Assembly: GCA_963580455.1 (NCBI GenBank)
Contig: OY756961.1
Span: 17,155,001-17,219,000, forward strand
DNA: 64,000 nucleotides
Source of the DNA: Euonymus europaeus
Taxonomy: Eukaryota > Streptophyta > Magnoliopsida > Celastrales > Celastraceae
Direction of reading: 5' to 3'
Shown here: piece by piece, positions 30,548-41,728 of the stretch
Position numbering within the stretch: the first letter of the stretch is position 1
How the letters are laid out: every line of letters begins with the position of its first letter
Made by a program: the position numbers and the translations under genes
Notes under the pieces: generated by a model
What the model saw: the letters and a program-made list of their open reading frames with translations, nothing else
The model's database searches: none
Told to the model about the DNA's origin: nothing

Positions 30548-31699
30548 GTAAAAAAGAGAAAAAGGAAGCATTTTGGTTTCGCAAGTAACAGCTATTTTGA
30601 ATTGGTGACCCGTTTCAGGTAATCAGACCACTATAAATATTTTGAATCATAGTGTAAATTTCTTTCTGTAATCGGGTAATAAGTGTTCACATCGTTTGAA
30701 GTAATAAGTGTTCATATTTAGTTTTTGAGCTTCATGGATCAAGTATTTCTTTGCTTTATTGCTTGTATTGTCCGCATTATTTATTAGGCTATATCAGTTT
30801 ATTTGGATAGATTTAGGGCAAACAATTTCAATAGGAGAACCTAAAAACAACCAACGATCTCTCGCTCTTGCAAATCAAATTGAGGAAGCTTTTATGTCAC
30901 TGTCTAAGAAAATTACTTTTAAGAATAATTAAAAAAATTATTCACCATGTTCGTTGGATGGGGAGTGATGGTTTTAGCTTTATTTCTATGGTGTCATTGT
31001 TTCCTTCCATGTTGACTTAGTCCAGGCTTCAATTGTACTATGAAAACTTAAAGCTTTTCCTCTTTCTTTTTTTCCCCCCATTTTCATGAAGGATTGCACT
31101 AGAATGAAATCCCAAGCTGAATTAACAAAATCTGGAGAGCTGGGCTGTCATTCATTTTAGGCAAAATTACCCCCATGAATCATGACAACTTCTATCATGA
31201 TGAACATTCAAAAATGTTGCTGACCATATTAATGTTATTAGTGAATGTACATCTCTAGGTCTTCTTGCTAATTAGCAGCTACAGTTCATTATAGTTTCGC
31301 TTTGCTACTATGTTATCTAGATGCCCAAAAAAGAAGAAGCAAATTAAATTAGCTGTAAAAAATTTGTATAACTTACATTCTAGGATTAAACATGCTTTTT
31401 GATTTATAAATTAAATTAGTTTTTAATTAGCATTTAAATTGGATGGAATTCTTATTGGGGAGTTCTGGCTTTTGCACCTTCCCTATAGGTAGCACCTCTA
31501 GGCTTGATGGTATGGACGTCTACTCGGAGTCTTGCTTAAGCACATATTATGGTGCATGGGGGTTTGGTTCTCTGGATGGTAAAATTGGGTAATATCAAGA
31601 AAGTAGTTCCTTCTCGCAACAAGGGAGAAATATGATTTTTTTTAAAAACTCATCCTCTTTTCAGTATTAACCAAATCTAAAAATCGAATCCTTCTCAAA
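30548..31699. other. Intergenic, nothing recognised
   Basis: AT-rich, no ORF above 60 codons, no LTR or terminal repeat seen. It is the right flank of the Ogre insertion. Confidence 0.6.
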
Positions 31700-31894
31700 T
31701 TTTCGTTCTTCCGTCCAGTGTCCCCATCCCGCCACTTCAAAACCTAAAATCTCATATTTGTTTGAAATTCTCATTCCTCCACCTAGGCGACAGTGACATT
31801 CTCTCATTCCTTCATTCCTCCACTAAAGGCGGCAGAGACATCAATCATTGGTGAGTTCTTGTTAGTTTAAGCTTTTGTACAAAAAAACATAACT
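31700..31894 (+). other. Possible 5' UTR exon of the FAR1-like remnant, split by the copia insertion
   Basis: Pyrimidine-rich, UTR-like sequence (TCATTCCTCC repeats) ends at ATTG|GTGAGTTC near 31852, a good splice donor. The next plus-strand acceptor with a start codon is at 38272, so the copia element would lie in the first intron. This is inference without transcript data. Confidence 0.3.
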
Positions 31895-32250
31895 TGTTGT
31901 AAAACAAGCTCAGAATATTCTCAAAATCAAGATTAACGAAACTAGTGTTTATGAAGAGTATTTAGAATAACACTTAACAGAAATTTAGAGAAAGATTTAG
32001 AGAGAGTTTCAAGAGAGAAATGTAGAGAAATTGGTATCTCATTCATTTCACTAAACATCCTTTATATAGGATTAGTTTACAACAACCAAATCAATTGTTT
32101 AATCAACTACTAATAATATAAGTTTAACCACTTCCTAACCACTCATTTAAATAGTTTCCTTCAACTACTAATAATGTAACTTTAACCACTTCATAACTAG
32201 CTTCCAAATGTACTAATCAAAGTGGGCATCCACTAATCAATATCATAATA
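31895..32250 (-). repeat. 3' LTR of the minus-strand copia element
   Basis: 356 bp, on the element strand TATTATG...ACAACA. Identical by eye to 37249-37604. Confidence 0.93.
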
Positions 32251-32492
32251 CTCCCCCTTGGATGACCACGTATACATAGAATATGTCTCGTTAAAATCTT
32301 ACTAAGGAAAAAAAAACCCAGTGGGATAAAAAAAAACTTAGTGAAAGAAAAGAGTACATCATTCTTGTATAAAATTTGTTGGAAAGAGTGAATGGATTGC
32401 CTCGTTAAAACCTTGCCAAAGAAAAACCCAGTGGGAAAAAAACCTTTGGTCGAAGGAAAAAGAGTACAATTCATGTTGATATCTTCATACCA

Positions 32493-33039
32493 TTACTCCC
32501 CCTGATTTGTGCACGATAAACCTTTTAGATGACGCATTCCAATCTGATATACAAACTTTTTGAATGTTGCTGGTGGGAGCGCCTTTGTGAACAAATCTGC
32601 CAAATTATCACTGGAGCGAATTTGCTGAACATTGATTTCCCCACTTTTTTGGAGATCATGTGCACTAAAGAATTTTGGAGAAATATGTTTAGTTCTGTCA
32701 CCTTTTATGTATCCTCCTCGAAGTTGTGCTATGCATGCAGCGTTGTCTTCATGTAATACTGTCGACACATTTTTGACAGATTGAAGTCCACATCTTTCTT
32801 GAATATGTGAAATCATTGATCTCAACCACACACATTCTCGACTAGCTTCGTAAATTGCTATTATCTCGGAATGATTAGAAGAAGTTGCTGTAATTGTCTG
32901 CTTCACTGATTTCCATGAAATAGCAGTTCCACCATAAGTGAACACATAACCAGATTGAGATTTGGCATTGTGAGGATCAGATAAATATCCAGCATCTGCA
33001 TATCCAACTAGTTGAGGCTTAGACTCAAATGAGTAAAAT
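32493..33039 (-). pseudogene. copia RNase H region, out of frame with pol
   Basis: Reads YVFTYGGTAISWKS, SSNHSEIIAIYEASREC and LHEDNAACIAQ, a typical copia RNase H, then TKHISPKFFSAHDLQ and LFTKALPPATF to the stop at 32493. It is one frame away from the upstream pol frame. The family sequence across the join fits a missing G in the CCC run at 33041-33043 (plus strand). It would not be translated as part of pol without frameshifting. Confidence 0.85.
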
Positions 33040-35776
33040 AACCCAAATCAGTTGTACCCCGGAGATATCTGAGAATATGTTTTACACCATTCCAGTGACG
33101 TCGAGTCGGAGCAGCACTGTATCTTGCCAATAAATTTACTGCAAATGCTATATCTGGCCTCGTACAATTTGCAAGATACATTAGAGATCCAATTGCGCTT
33201 AAATATGGTACTTCTGGACCAAGTAATATCTCCCCCTCATCCTTGGGTCGAAATGGATCTTTCTTGATAAAAACACAAGGAGAAATTGGATCATTTGCGA
33301 ATCCTTCCTTAACAAGGTACTCAGCAAGTCTATTATACCACATTCGTCCGGATTGCTTCAATCCATATAACGATCGTTGGAGTTTAATTGAATATAAATC
33401 TCGAGGTTTTGCTTCAGGCAATTCAAATCCTTCAGGGACTTTCATGTAAATATCTGTATCCAACGAACCATATAAATATGCAGTAACAACATCCATTAAA
33501 CGCATTTCTATATGTTCAGCTATTGTTAAAGCAATTAAAAATCTGAATGTAATACCATCCATTACAGGAGAATATGTCTCCTCATAATCAACTCCGGGTT
33601 TCTGCGAGAACCCTTGTGCCACAAGTCTAGCTTTGTATCTTGTAATTTCATTATTTTCATTTCGCTTTCTCACAAATACCCATTTGTATCCAACGGGTAT
33701 GACATCTTTCGGTGTCTGGACTACAGGTCCAAATACTTCTCTTTTATTTAAAGAGTTTAACTCTGCTTTGATAGCTTCTTGCCATTTTGGCCAATCATTT
33801 CTACGTTGACATTCATCGATGGATTTTGGTTCATGATCCTCATTACTTCTGGTAATAACAATAGCAATTGCATATGCAAATATGTCGTCGACAATAATCT
33901 TACTTCTATCCCATCTTTTTTCACGATTTATAGAGTTCTCATCATTATATGATACATGTACCTCTTCCGGAGGTATTATCTCGTCAGGAGATTTTTGGAT
34001 AGAATGTTGAGATTGAGTAATGATATTCTCGTCTGGATTTTCATTCAGCTCTTTTGGAGCATTCTCATCAGGAATATCCTCTTCTAGAGGTTCATTTAAA
34101 ACTTGTGATTTCTTTTTTCGAGGAAATCTATCTTTTGCACCCACTGGTCTTCCACGCTTCTGACGTGGTTTTAATTCATCATTTATTATATGTCTTTCAG
34201 GGACATCAATACGTGCAGTTGCATTTCTAGCTGGAACATGAGACTGTAATACCTTTGAAGTATCAGTAAAAGCATCAGGCAATTGATTAGCAATATTTTG
34301 TAAATGAATAATCTTTTGAACTTCAAGTTCACATTGTTTTGTAGGAGGATCAAGATGAGATTGTGTAGGAGTGTACCAACCAATATCTTTAACTTTATAG
34401 GACATAGAATTTTCTTTTCCTAAAGGAGGAAAAATAGATTCATCAAATTGACAATCTGCAAACCTAGCTTTGAAAATATCACCAGTTAGTGGTTCAAGAT
34501 ATCTAATAATAGAAGGAGAATCAAAACCAACATAAATACCAAGTTGACGTTGTGGTCCCATCTTGGTGCGCTGTGGAGGTGGAATAGGAACATAAACTGC
34601 ACAACCAAAAACTCGTAGATGGGAAATATTAGGTTGGTGACCCAATACCAATTGTAAAGGTGAATGTGTATGGTGTGCTGAAGGCCGAATACGAATCAAA
34701 GATGCAGCATGTAAAATAGTATGACCCCAAGCATAATTAGGTAATTTACTTTTCAAAAGCATGGGACGAGCAATCAATTGAAGACGTTTTATAAGAGATT
34801 CTGCTAACCCATTTTGTGTATGAGTATGAGCAACTGGATGTTCAACATCAATTCCTAATGACATGCAATAGTCATAAAATGTTTGAGAAGTAAATTCACC
34901 AGCATTATCTAATCGAATTGACTTAATGGGATAATCAGAAAATTGTGCTCGTAAACGAATAATTTGAGCTAGCAATCTAGCAAATGCAACATTACGAGTA
35001 GATAATAAACACACATGTGACCATTTAGATGATGCATCTATCAAAACCATAAAATAACGAAACGGTCCACATGGTGGATGAATAGGTCCACATATATCAC
35101 CATGAATGCGTTGAAGGAAATTAGGAGATTCCATACCTACCTTCAGGGTAGATGGTTTCACAATTAACTTTCCTTTTGAACAAGTGGCACATAAATAATC
35201 TTTAGGCAAAAGAAACTTCTGATTTCTTAATGAATGTCCATTTGTATTTTCAATTATCCTACGCATCATGGTAGAACCTGGGTGACCAAGGCGATCATGC
35301 CAAAGTACGGATTCTTTTAGATTAAAACACTTCTGGTGTTTTATCTCATGATCATGATAACTCTTATGAGTTATAACATGCGATTCAATCCACTTTATAC
35401 TAATACAGTATAATCCTGATGAGATAGCTTTGAATCTTTCTAACACAAGCTTCTGGCTTGATACAATTGAAGTAATGTATAGATATTCTATATCATTTTC
35501 ACTTCCAGATTCAATGTGATATCCATTTTGGCGGATATCTTTAAAACTGATCAAATTTTTTCTTGATCTGGGAGAGTACAATGCATCTCCAATGTAAATT
35601 TTTGTACCTCCAGGCAACACTATATTGGTTCTTCCAGAACCTTCAATTATTTTTGATTTACCTGAGATTGTATGAACACTTGCTTCAAGCAATGTTAAAT
35701 CCAAGAAATATTTTCGATGTTGAAATATAGAATGTGTTGTTCCACTATCAATCAAACACATATCTTCATCAATCAT
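33008..35776 (-). pseudogene. copia pol: protease, integrase and RT lacking its YVDD core
   Basis: 922 codons from Met 35776. Protease DSGTTH is at residues 10-15 and the pre-integrase WHDRLGHPG near 159. Integrase has Asp 227 (GDICGP), Asp 290 (LDNAGEF) and Glu 326 (GLAES), giving D,D-35-E. RT begins near residue 650 (WQEAIKAEL, YKARLVAQGFSQ, SLYGLKQS). At residue about 837 (33260-33265) the CVFIKK segment jumps directly to DPFRPK, which normally lies about 80-100 residues further on, so the palm with YVDD is missing in frame. A repeated Lys-Lys at both family positions suggests a short-homology deletion. A splice-acceptor-like tract (TTTTCTTTTATAG on the minus strand) sits just upstream of the start Met. 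Confidence 0.9.
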
Positions 35777-36138
35777 TTTTCTATAAAAGAAAACAAAACA
35801 AAATTACTTGCATCACATATTAACTCAAAAATATCATATAAGTAAGTATTATATTGTATATAAATATTAGAAAGTATAAACTTGACAAGCCCGGGGTGAG
35901 TAGCTGAGTGGTGGTGAGAACCAAACAAAAAAAAAAAAAAAATAGCGTAGGAAAAAAAATGGTCCGAGGTTCGAACCCACCGTCACTCATTCCGGGCTTT
36001 TGTTTTTTTTTTAATTTTTAATTTTTTTAATTAAGTAAATTGATCTAAAGAATATAAAATACTGAATTTTATTTCTTGTAATTGAATACATTCATAATTA
36101 AAACACAATACAAAAAGTAAACATAACAAGTACATAAA
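35777..36138 (-). other. Spacer between copia gag and pol, containing a SINE
   Basis: No coding frame. It holds the SINE at 35888-36035 and, at its pol end, a pyrimidine-rich TTTTGTTTTCTTTTATAG on the minus strand. Confidence 0.6.
35888..36035 (+). mobile_element. tRNA-derived SINE with terminal foldback
   Basis: RNA polymerase III box A TAGCTGAGTGG (35901-35911) and box B GGTTCGAACCC (35968-35978) are both near consensus, with an A-rich stretch between them. The 3' end is a T-rich tail. The outer ends pair: AAGCCCGGGGTGAGT near 35888 with ACTCATTCCGGGCTT near 35984 (one mismatch), closing the tRNA-like body. No clear target duplication was found. Confidence 0.65.
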
Positions 36139-37152
36139 TTATTTACAAATATCGGGATTTTGTAAGAAATCCGAAACTTTCAAATTAGCTAAATCATTAA
36201 AATCCCCAAGATCATCAAAGTTGTCCAAATCATCATCATCATCAAATTTGGCAAAGTTTGTTTCAGTAACTTTTTGTTTTCCTTTGATGGAAGCTTGGTA
36301 CAACTCAACCAAGTGCTTTGGCGTGCGACAATTTCGAGACCAATGTCCTTGAACACCACACCTATAACAAATAGTTTCTTGGCCCTTCTGGGGCTTATGA
36401 TGATGTTGACTTGATTCTCCTCCAATATATCGCTTCTGGCGATATGGAGTATATGAGTTTTCATGGTTCCGATTATCATTCCAACGACCTCTACCTCTTG
36501 CTCTTCCTCTTCCATAACCACGTCCTCTCCCACGGCCACTATGAGATACTGCGTTCACTTCAGGGAACGGTACGGCTCCAGTAGGACGAGACTGGTGGTT
36601 TTTCAACAACAACTCATTGTTTTGCTCAGCCACAAGCAAACATGAAATTAATTGAGAATATAGTGTGAACCCACGTTCACGATACTGTTGTTGTAAAATC
36701 ATATTGGATGCATGAAAAGTAGAAAAAGTTTTTTCCAGCTTTTGAGATTCAGAAACGTTTTCACCACATAATTCAAGTTGTGTAGTGACTTTAAATAAAG
36801 CAGAATTGTAATCACGTACAGATTTAAAATCTTGAAATCTCAAATGCATCCAATCATATCTAGCTTTAGGAAGAACTATATTTTTGTAATGCTCAAACCT
36901 TTCCTTTAAATTTTTTCACAAAACAAGAGGATTCTTTGTAGTAAGATATTCATTTTTCAATTGATCATCAAGATGATGACGCAGAAAAATCATAGCTTTT
37001 GCGCGATCCTGCGGGGATGCGTTATTATCTTCTTGAATGGTATGACTAAGACCCATAGCTTCCAGATGGATATCATTTTCTAACACTCAATTCAAGTAAT
37101 TTTTTCCCGAAATATCAAGAGCAGAAATTTGCAAGTTTGTAAGCTTGGCCAT
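36139..37152 (-). pseudogene. copia gag with two TGG to TGA stops
   Basis: The family start MAKLTNLQISALDISGKNY begins at 37152. In the same frame TGA occurs at 37089-37087 and 36918-36916; both stand where the family has Trp (TGG), so both are G to A transitions. From Met 36849 the frame is open for 236 codons: a UBN2-type gag core, an Arg/Gly-rich stretch (GRGRGRGYGRGRARGRGR), a CCHC zinc knuckle (CYRCGVQGHWSRNC), and an acidic tail ending at 36139. Not translatable in full from this copy. Confidence 0.87.
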
Positions 37153-37248
37153 GGAAACTATTATAATAAATATAAGTTTCAATAACCTTACCGCTAATCT
37201 TGAAATAGGAACAAACCTTCGAATGATGAAACGATCGTGCTGATAACG

Positions 37249-37604
37249 TGTTGTAAAACAAGCTCAGAATATTCTCAAAATCAAGATTAACGAAACTAGT
37301 GTTTATGAAGAGTATTTAGAATAACACTTAACAGAAATTTAGAGAAAGATTTAGAGAGAGTTTCAAGAGAGAAATGTAGAGAAATTGGTATCTCATTCAT
37401 TTCACTAAACATCCTTTATATAGGATTAGTTTACAACAACCAAATCAATTGTTTAATCAACTACTAATAATATAAGTTTAACCACTTCCTAACCACTCAT
37501 TTAAATAGTTTCCTTCAACTACTAATAATGTAACTTTAACCACTTCATAACTAGCTTCCAAATGTACTAATCAAAGTGGGCATCCACTAATCAATATCAT
37601 AATA
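37249..37604 (-). repeat. 5' LTR of the minus-strand copia element
   Basis: 356 bp, followed at 37605 by the TAACT duplication. On the element strand it is followed by CGTTATCAGCACGA, the probable primer-site region, although that is not the common TGGTATCAGAGC. Confidence 0.93.
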
Positions 37605-37609
37605 TAACT

Positions 37610-38272
37610 TTCTTTTTCGTTTCAATTTATTTTGTTGGAAGGATGGGATTCGGGGTCCACTGGATTTTGTGGGGTCATTGATCTTCCACATTTTGCTTTG
37701 TTCTTATTAATTTGCTCCATTTATATATTTAATTTATTGGTTCCATTGAAGTCACAGAGATGAACACATTAGAAACGATTATGACATGCATTCTCAGTTC
37801 CTATAAATGCTAATTTATTTATTTTTTTCAGTTTTTGTGCTTCTAATGATCTATTCTTTACAACCTATATAGGTTAGAAAGTTTTGCTTTCTCTATTTTT
37901 CAAGTCAAAATAAGAGATGGAGACAATGAAATATTTCAGAAAAAGATATGTCCATGTTTATGGTGTATACGATTGAGGAAGTATAATAGTGACACTGATT
38001 CAAGTGACTGGTCTTTATGCAAGTGCTTATGCATCTCAGGTGCAAAATTTATTTGTTGGGCTGATCTGGCACTTTTCCGCTTCATCGGAAAGTGATGGCA
38101 TCATTGGAAAGTGACAAATGGATATTTGATCTCCTTTCAAATGAAAACCCTAGTTCAGTTTGTTATTCTCAATATATCAATCCCCTCAGGTACTTCATTA
38201 TTCATCCACTATTTGATTAGCCTATAGATTAATTTTTGTTTTAATCATTAATAATCTTTAATATATTTTTTT
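37610..38272. other. Right flank of the copia element, probable intron sequence
   Basis: AT-rich, no ORF. It ends at TATATTTTTTTAG (38272), a good splice acceptor ahead of an ATG-containing exon. Confidence 0.4.
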
Positions 38273-38785
38273 AGAGACTTATCTAACATGGATTGTAACT
38301 TGGAGGATGAGTCACATGTTGAGGATGAGAGGCCAAGAGTAGAAGAACAAGAAGATTGTATGCCCCAAATAGGTAGATAGTTTGAAGCAATCAATGATGC
38401 TTTTAAATTTTGAAAGAAGTTGAAACTAAAAAAATGCTTCAAGAAGTGGTTACTAAGTGAATGCAAAACATTAATTCATTGAAAGAGGGTCAAAAGGGGA
38501 AAAAAAGAATGAAGCCACTACATGAGATGCGTCAAAAGAAGGGCAAAAAACTAGCAAAAAAGGTAATAGTTATTTGATCACAGCTTTTATAATATATATA
38601 TGTCTCTAAAATATGATGTGCTCATAACTTGGTTTTATATACAGGACCATGTTCTGGACTTAAATGTCCAATCAAGTTTCAATTTTCAAACAGTACCCAG
38701 TTTGGAATGTGGAACTGTACAGCCAAGTCAAGATTTTTTATCACTACCCATTTGGGAACATGGAACAATGCAACCAAGTTGTTGA
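38273..38785 (+). pseudogene. FAR1-related gene remnant (N- and C-terminal exons only)
   Basis: After the acceptor at 38272 an ATG at 38288 opens an acidic segment leading to CMPQIGR-stop-FEAINDAFKF, which resembles the start of the FAR1 DNA-binding domain (GMEFES.EAA..FY). In-frame stops occur there and further on. The exon is Lys-rich at its end and closes at AAG|GTAATA (38562). A second exon after TATACAG (38645-38785) encodes LDLNVQSSFNFQTVPS and stops. The transposase-like and SWIM parts are absent. The FAR1 assignment rests on one short motif and on gene structure, so it is tentative. Confidence 0.42.
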
Positions 38786-38861
38786 TATGCAGAGAGATTT
38801 TGTGCAATTTCTATAGTCTCTAAATTTGGTGTGGACCTTTTGATCTTGTTGGTTGTGGACT

Positions 38862-38975
38862 TGTGTGCAGTTTGTGCAGGGACACTTTGTGCAGTTTGTG
38901 CAGGGACACTTTGTACAATTTGTGCAAGGATATTTTGTGCAGTTTCTGCTGGGAGATTTTGTGCAATTTTTGTAT
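38862..38975 (+). repeat. Tandem repeat, about 26-bp period
   Basis: Units of the form TTTGTGCAGTTTGTGCAGGGACAC, about four copies decaying to the right. The same GTTTGTGCAG motif reappears at 41088 past the solo LTR, so the LTR landed in or next to this array. Confidence 0.75.
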
Positions 38976-39028
38976 ATCTTAGTTAGGTTATTTAGGATAG
39001 AGGGATTTTTCTATTGAGGGACAATTTG

Positions 39029-41087
39029 TGTGAAACCCCGACCCAAAATATATATATTTTGATTAAATTTTGGGTAGTGAATTATTGGAAGCGAATTCAA
39101 AGAGGTTATGGACCACCCAAGTGGCTTAGGTAGGATCCCAAAGAAATGTTTTTGAACAAGGTTCGCTAAATAAGTCATAACTTTTAGCACACATATCTGT
39201 TTTGGGATCATAATATATCAAATCAAAGCTTAGACCGAGCCGAATATGAAAATTTTGAAAAAAAAACTGGAAAAAGAGGTGTCTGGATGCCCTTGGAAGT
39301 CGTCCGGACACTTAAATTAAGAAATTGGGACAGCAGGTTTTCTAGGCATGATCTGTCCGGACGGCCACATAGGGTGTCCGGACGGCTGTCGGGATTTCAG
39401 CTTTTAAAACCCAAAAATGACCATTTGTGACCGAAAACTTGAGATACACGAGAGGAGAGAGAAAGAGAGAGAAGAAGATTTTGGCAATGGAATGCTTTGA
39501 TTCTTGAAGATTCATGATCATTGGAGTGTGAGATTGATGATTCAAGCTTAATTTTGAGGTTGTGGTAAGTATTTCCTACTTTGGTGAACTCTAGGGTTTT
39601 TGTAGATCTTGATATGTTTCTTAAGAGTTTGATTCTACAGTTTTAGTATGTTGATTAGAGACTTATTTGTGGTAGTACTTGATAGATTTGTACACATTTG
39701 TGGAGATTGCAAGCTAGAGGGCTTGGTTGAGGATTTGGGGAATTCTAGAGAGAGAAGGTACATTATTGATTTTTGTTGAGTTGATTATTGTGTATGAGGG
39801 ATTACATGATGATTGTGAGTTTATATGAATGGGTTTCGATTTCTTGTCTATTGTTAGGCTCAGAAAGTTTAAACGCTAGAATTGTGAGATTTCTAATTTT
39901 GGGAATTGCTTGGAACGAGGTAGGGATTCTTACCCTTTTTCTATCGTGTTCATTTCCGTTATTTAAAAGAAGTTTTTATTTTTTTCATTGGTCCTCCATT
40001 TGAGTTCTTGCCTAGATTGCTTCCTAGGAAGAACGAGCCATCATTATTGTTTGTTGATTTGATACATACTCGATTATATTTTTTATCATCCATCAAGCAT
40101 TGTTTACTCTCTAACATGCATCACGTAATTATGTATGTATATAGGGTTGATCTATATCTATGCCTATTCTTGCATACATGTTGGACCTGTTCATTAGATG
40201 CATTAGGAGACGCGAGCATGGGTTCGTATTTCCTATAGGAGTTATTTGTGTATGTGAAATTTCGAGGGCGGGACGAGGCCAATGCCTTATAGCTAGAGGG
40301 TTGAGAAAGAATTTGGTCATATAACCGTGTCTGATGTTTATGAGGTGAGATATTCTTGTTGGGCAGTGTCCAGGGTTTCGATGATTTTTCGGATCTCCGT
40401 GGAAAGATGCCAAAGGATTATATGATGTGGATATTGTTCATGTATTGATGTTTTCATCTTAGATGTCATGTTGTTGCATTATGCTTACCTTTCAAATTCT
40501 GCTTATTTACCTCAATTACTCTTTATTCCCTACTGAGCCTTCTGCTAACGCTACTACTTTTCAATGATCTTCAGGTGAGACTGGCTCGGATGTCGGGCCA
40601 ACGGATCAGTAGCGGGTGGCGTGACATAGGAGGCTACCTTGGAGCTTAGGGTCTAGTATGATGTAGACTCTTTTTGTGTATACTTAGTACATGTAGTACT
40701 TTGATTCGGTTGATGATGTCGGTAATGTTTATCTGATGTGATGAATGTTGGTTGGTTGAGAGCTTGTGCCGAGAAATTAGGACTCTTTTACTGCATGTGG
40801 GACTTCGTTCCAGATGTGGTAAACCTTGTGATGATTGTTGTTTATGATGTTGATTATGCATTTGCATGTGATTAGGTGGTCTGAGACCCTGTCTAGAGTG
40901 TGATTATGATTAGATGGCCAGAGGCCCTATTAGGCTGTGGAGCTGTAGATTAATTTCTCTGATGAATATGAATGTGATGTGATTTACAGGTTAGCATTCC
41001 CCGATATACGAGAAGGTACTACCAAATGTTCTGTAAAATTATTACCGCTTCGGACTCGGGGTGTAATTTTTGGATCGGGGCATTACA
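39029..41087 (+). mobile_element. Solo LTR, Ty3-like (2,059 bp)
   Basis: Begins TGTGAAACCCCGACCC and ends ATCGGGGCATTACA, terminal sequences typical of plant Tekay-type LTRs (from memory). Flanks are ATTTG (39024-39028) and GTTTG (41088-41092), a 5-bp duplication with one mismatch. No internal region or second LTR is nearby. ORFs inside are short and unconvincing. Confidence 0.72.
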
Positions 41088-41092
41088 GTTTG

Positions 41093-41723
41093 TGCAGTTT
41101 ATAAATAGAGTTTTTACTGGTGTGGATATATTTGTTTGAACTTTGAAGATTATGATGATGTTTTTGAAGCTTAGCATGTAGGTGTTGTGGACCTTTTGGG
41201 TTTCATCTGTATAACCTTATTTAGATTAGAATCCTTGAAGTTCAACTTATTTAGTTACCTTGCACACTATATTATTATTTTGTTCTATACAACACAATAT
41301 ATTCTTATTTTGGCAAGAGCTTTTCAGGCATGTCCAATCTCTGTCCTTTTACCTCCTTGTATGTCATATTGTGTTTCAATCTTTGTACCAGATTGCTGGA
41401 ATGTGCAACAAATACATGTTATTCTTAAGAGTTTGTATACTTTGGGTGTTGAAACACTCACAAAAGCAACTTCTCCTACTATTTTCTTATGTGTTGAAAT
41501 ACAAATTATCATGTATTCTTAAACAGTTGGGTTGCCCCTGAATGACCCGAGAGCCTTGGCAACTCCTCTCAGAATAAATACACCAAATCAAAAAACAAAA
41601 CAATTATCATGAATTATTCACACAAATTTAGATAAAACTCAGTATGTTTTGCAATACATTTTTAAAAACTGTCATTCCCATTGGCCCTTTCGCCAGTAAA
41701 ACACAACTCCTCTGTACAGTGAG
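41093..41723. other. Intergenic, nothing recognised
   Basis: AT-rich. Overlapping frames of 93 and 111 codons at 41187-41541 have no recognisable motifs. Could be 3' flank of the FAR1-like remnant. Confidence 0.5.
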
Positions 41724-41728
41724 TTTTA

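Larger units (their letters stand above)
31895..37604 (-). mobile_element. Complete Ty1/copia element, minus strand, RT active site deleted
   Basis: Both 356-bp LTRs (31895-32250 and 37249-37604) appear identical base for base, and TAACT flanks the element (31890-31894 and 37605-37609). The polypurine tract AAGGGGGGAG (minus strand) abuts the 3' LTR at 32251. Gag, protease, integrase, RT and RNase H are recognisable on the minus strand. Coding damage: two TGA codons in gag, loss of the RT YVDD region, and a 1-nt frameshift before RNase H. Identical LTRs with that much damage suggest the damaged copy was itself mobilised in trans. Confidence 0.93.
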
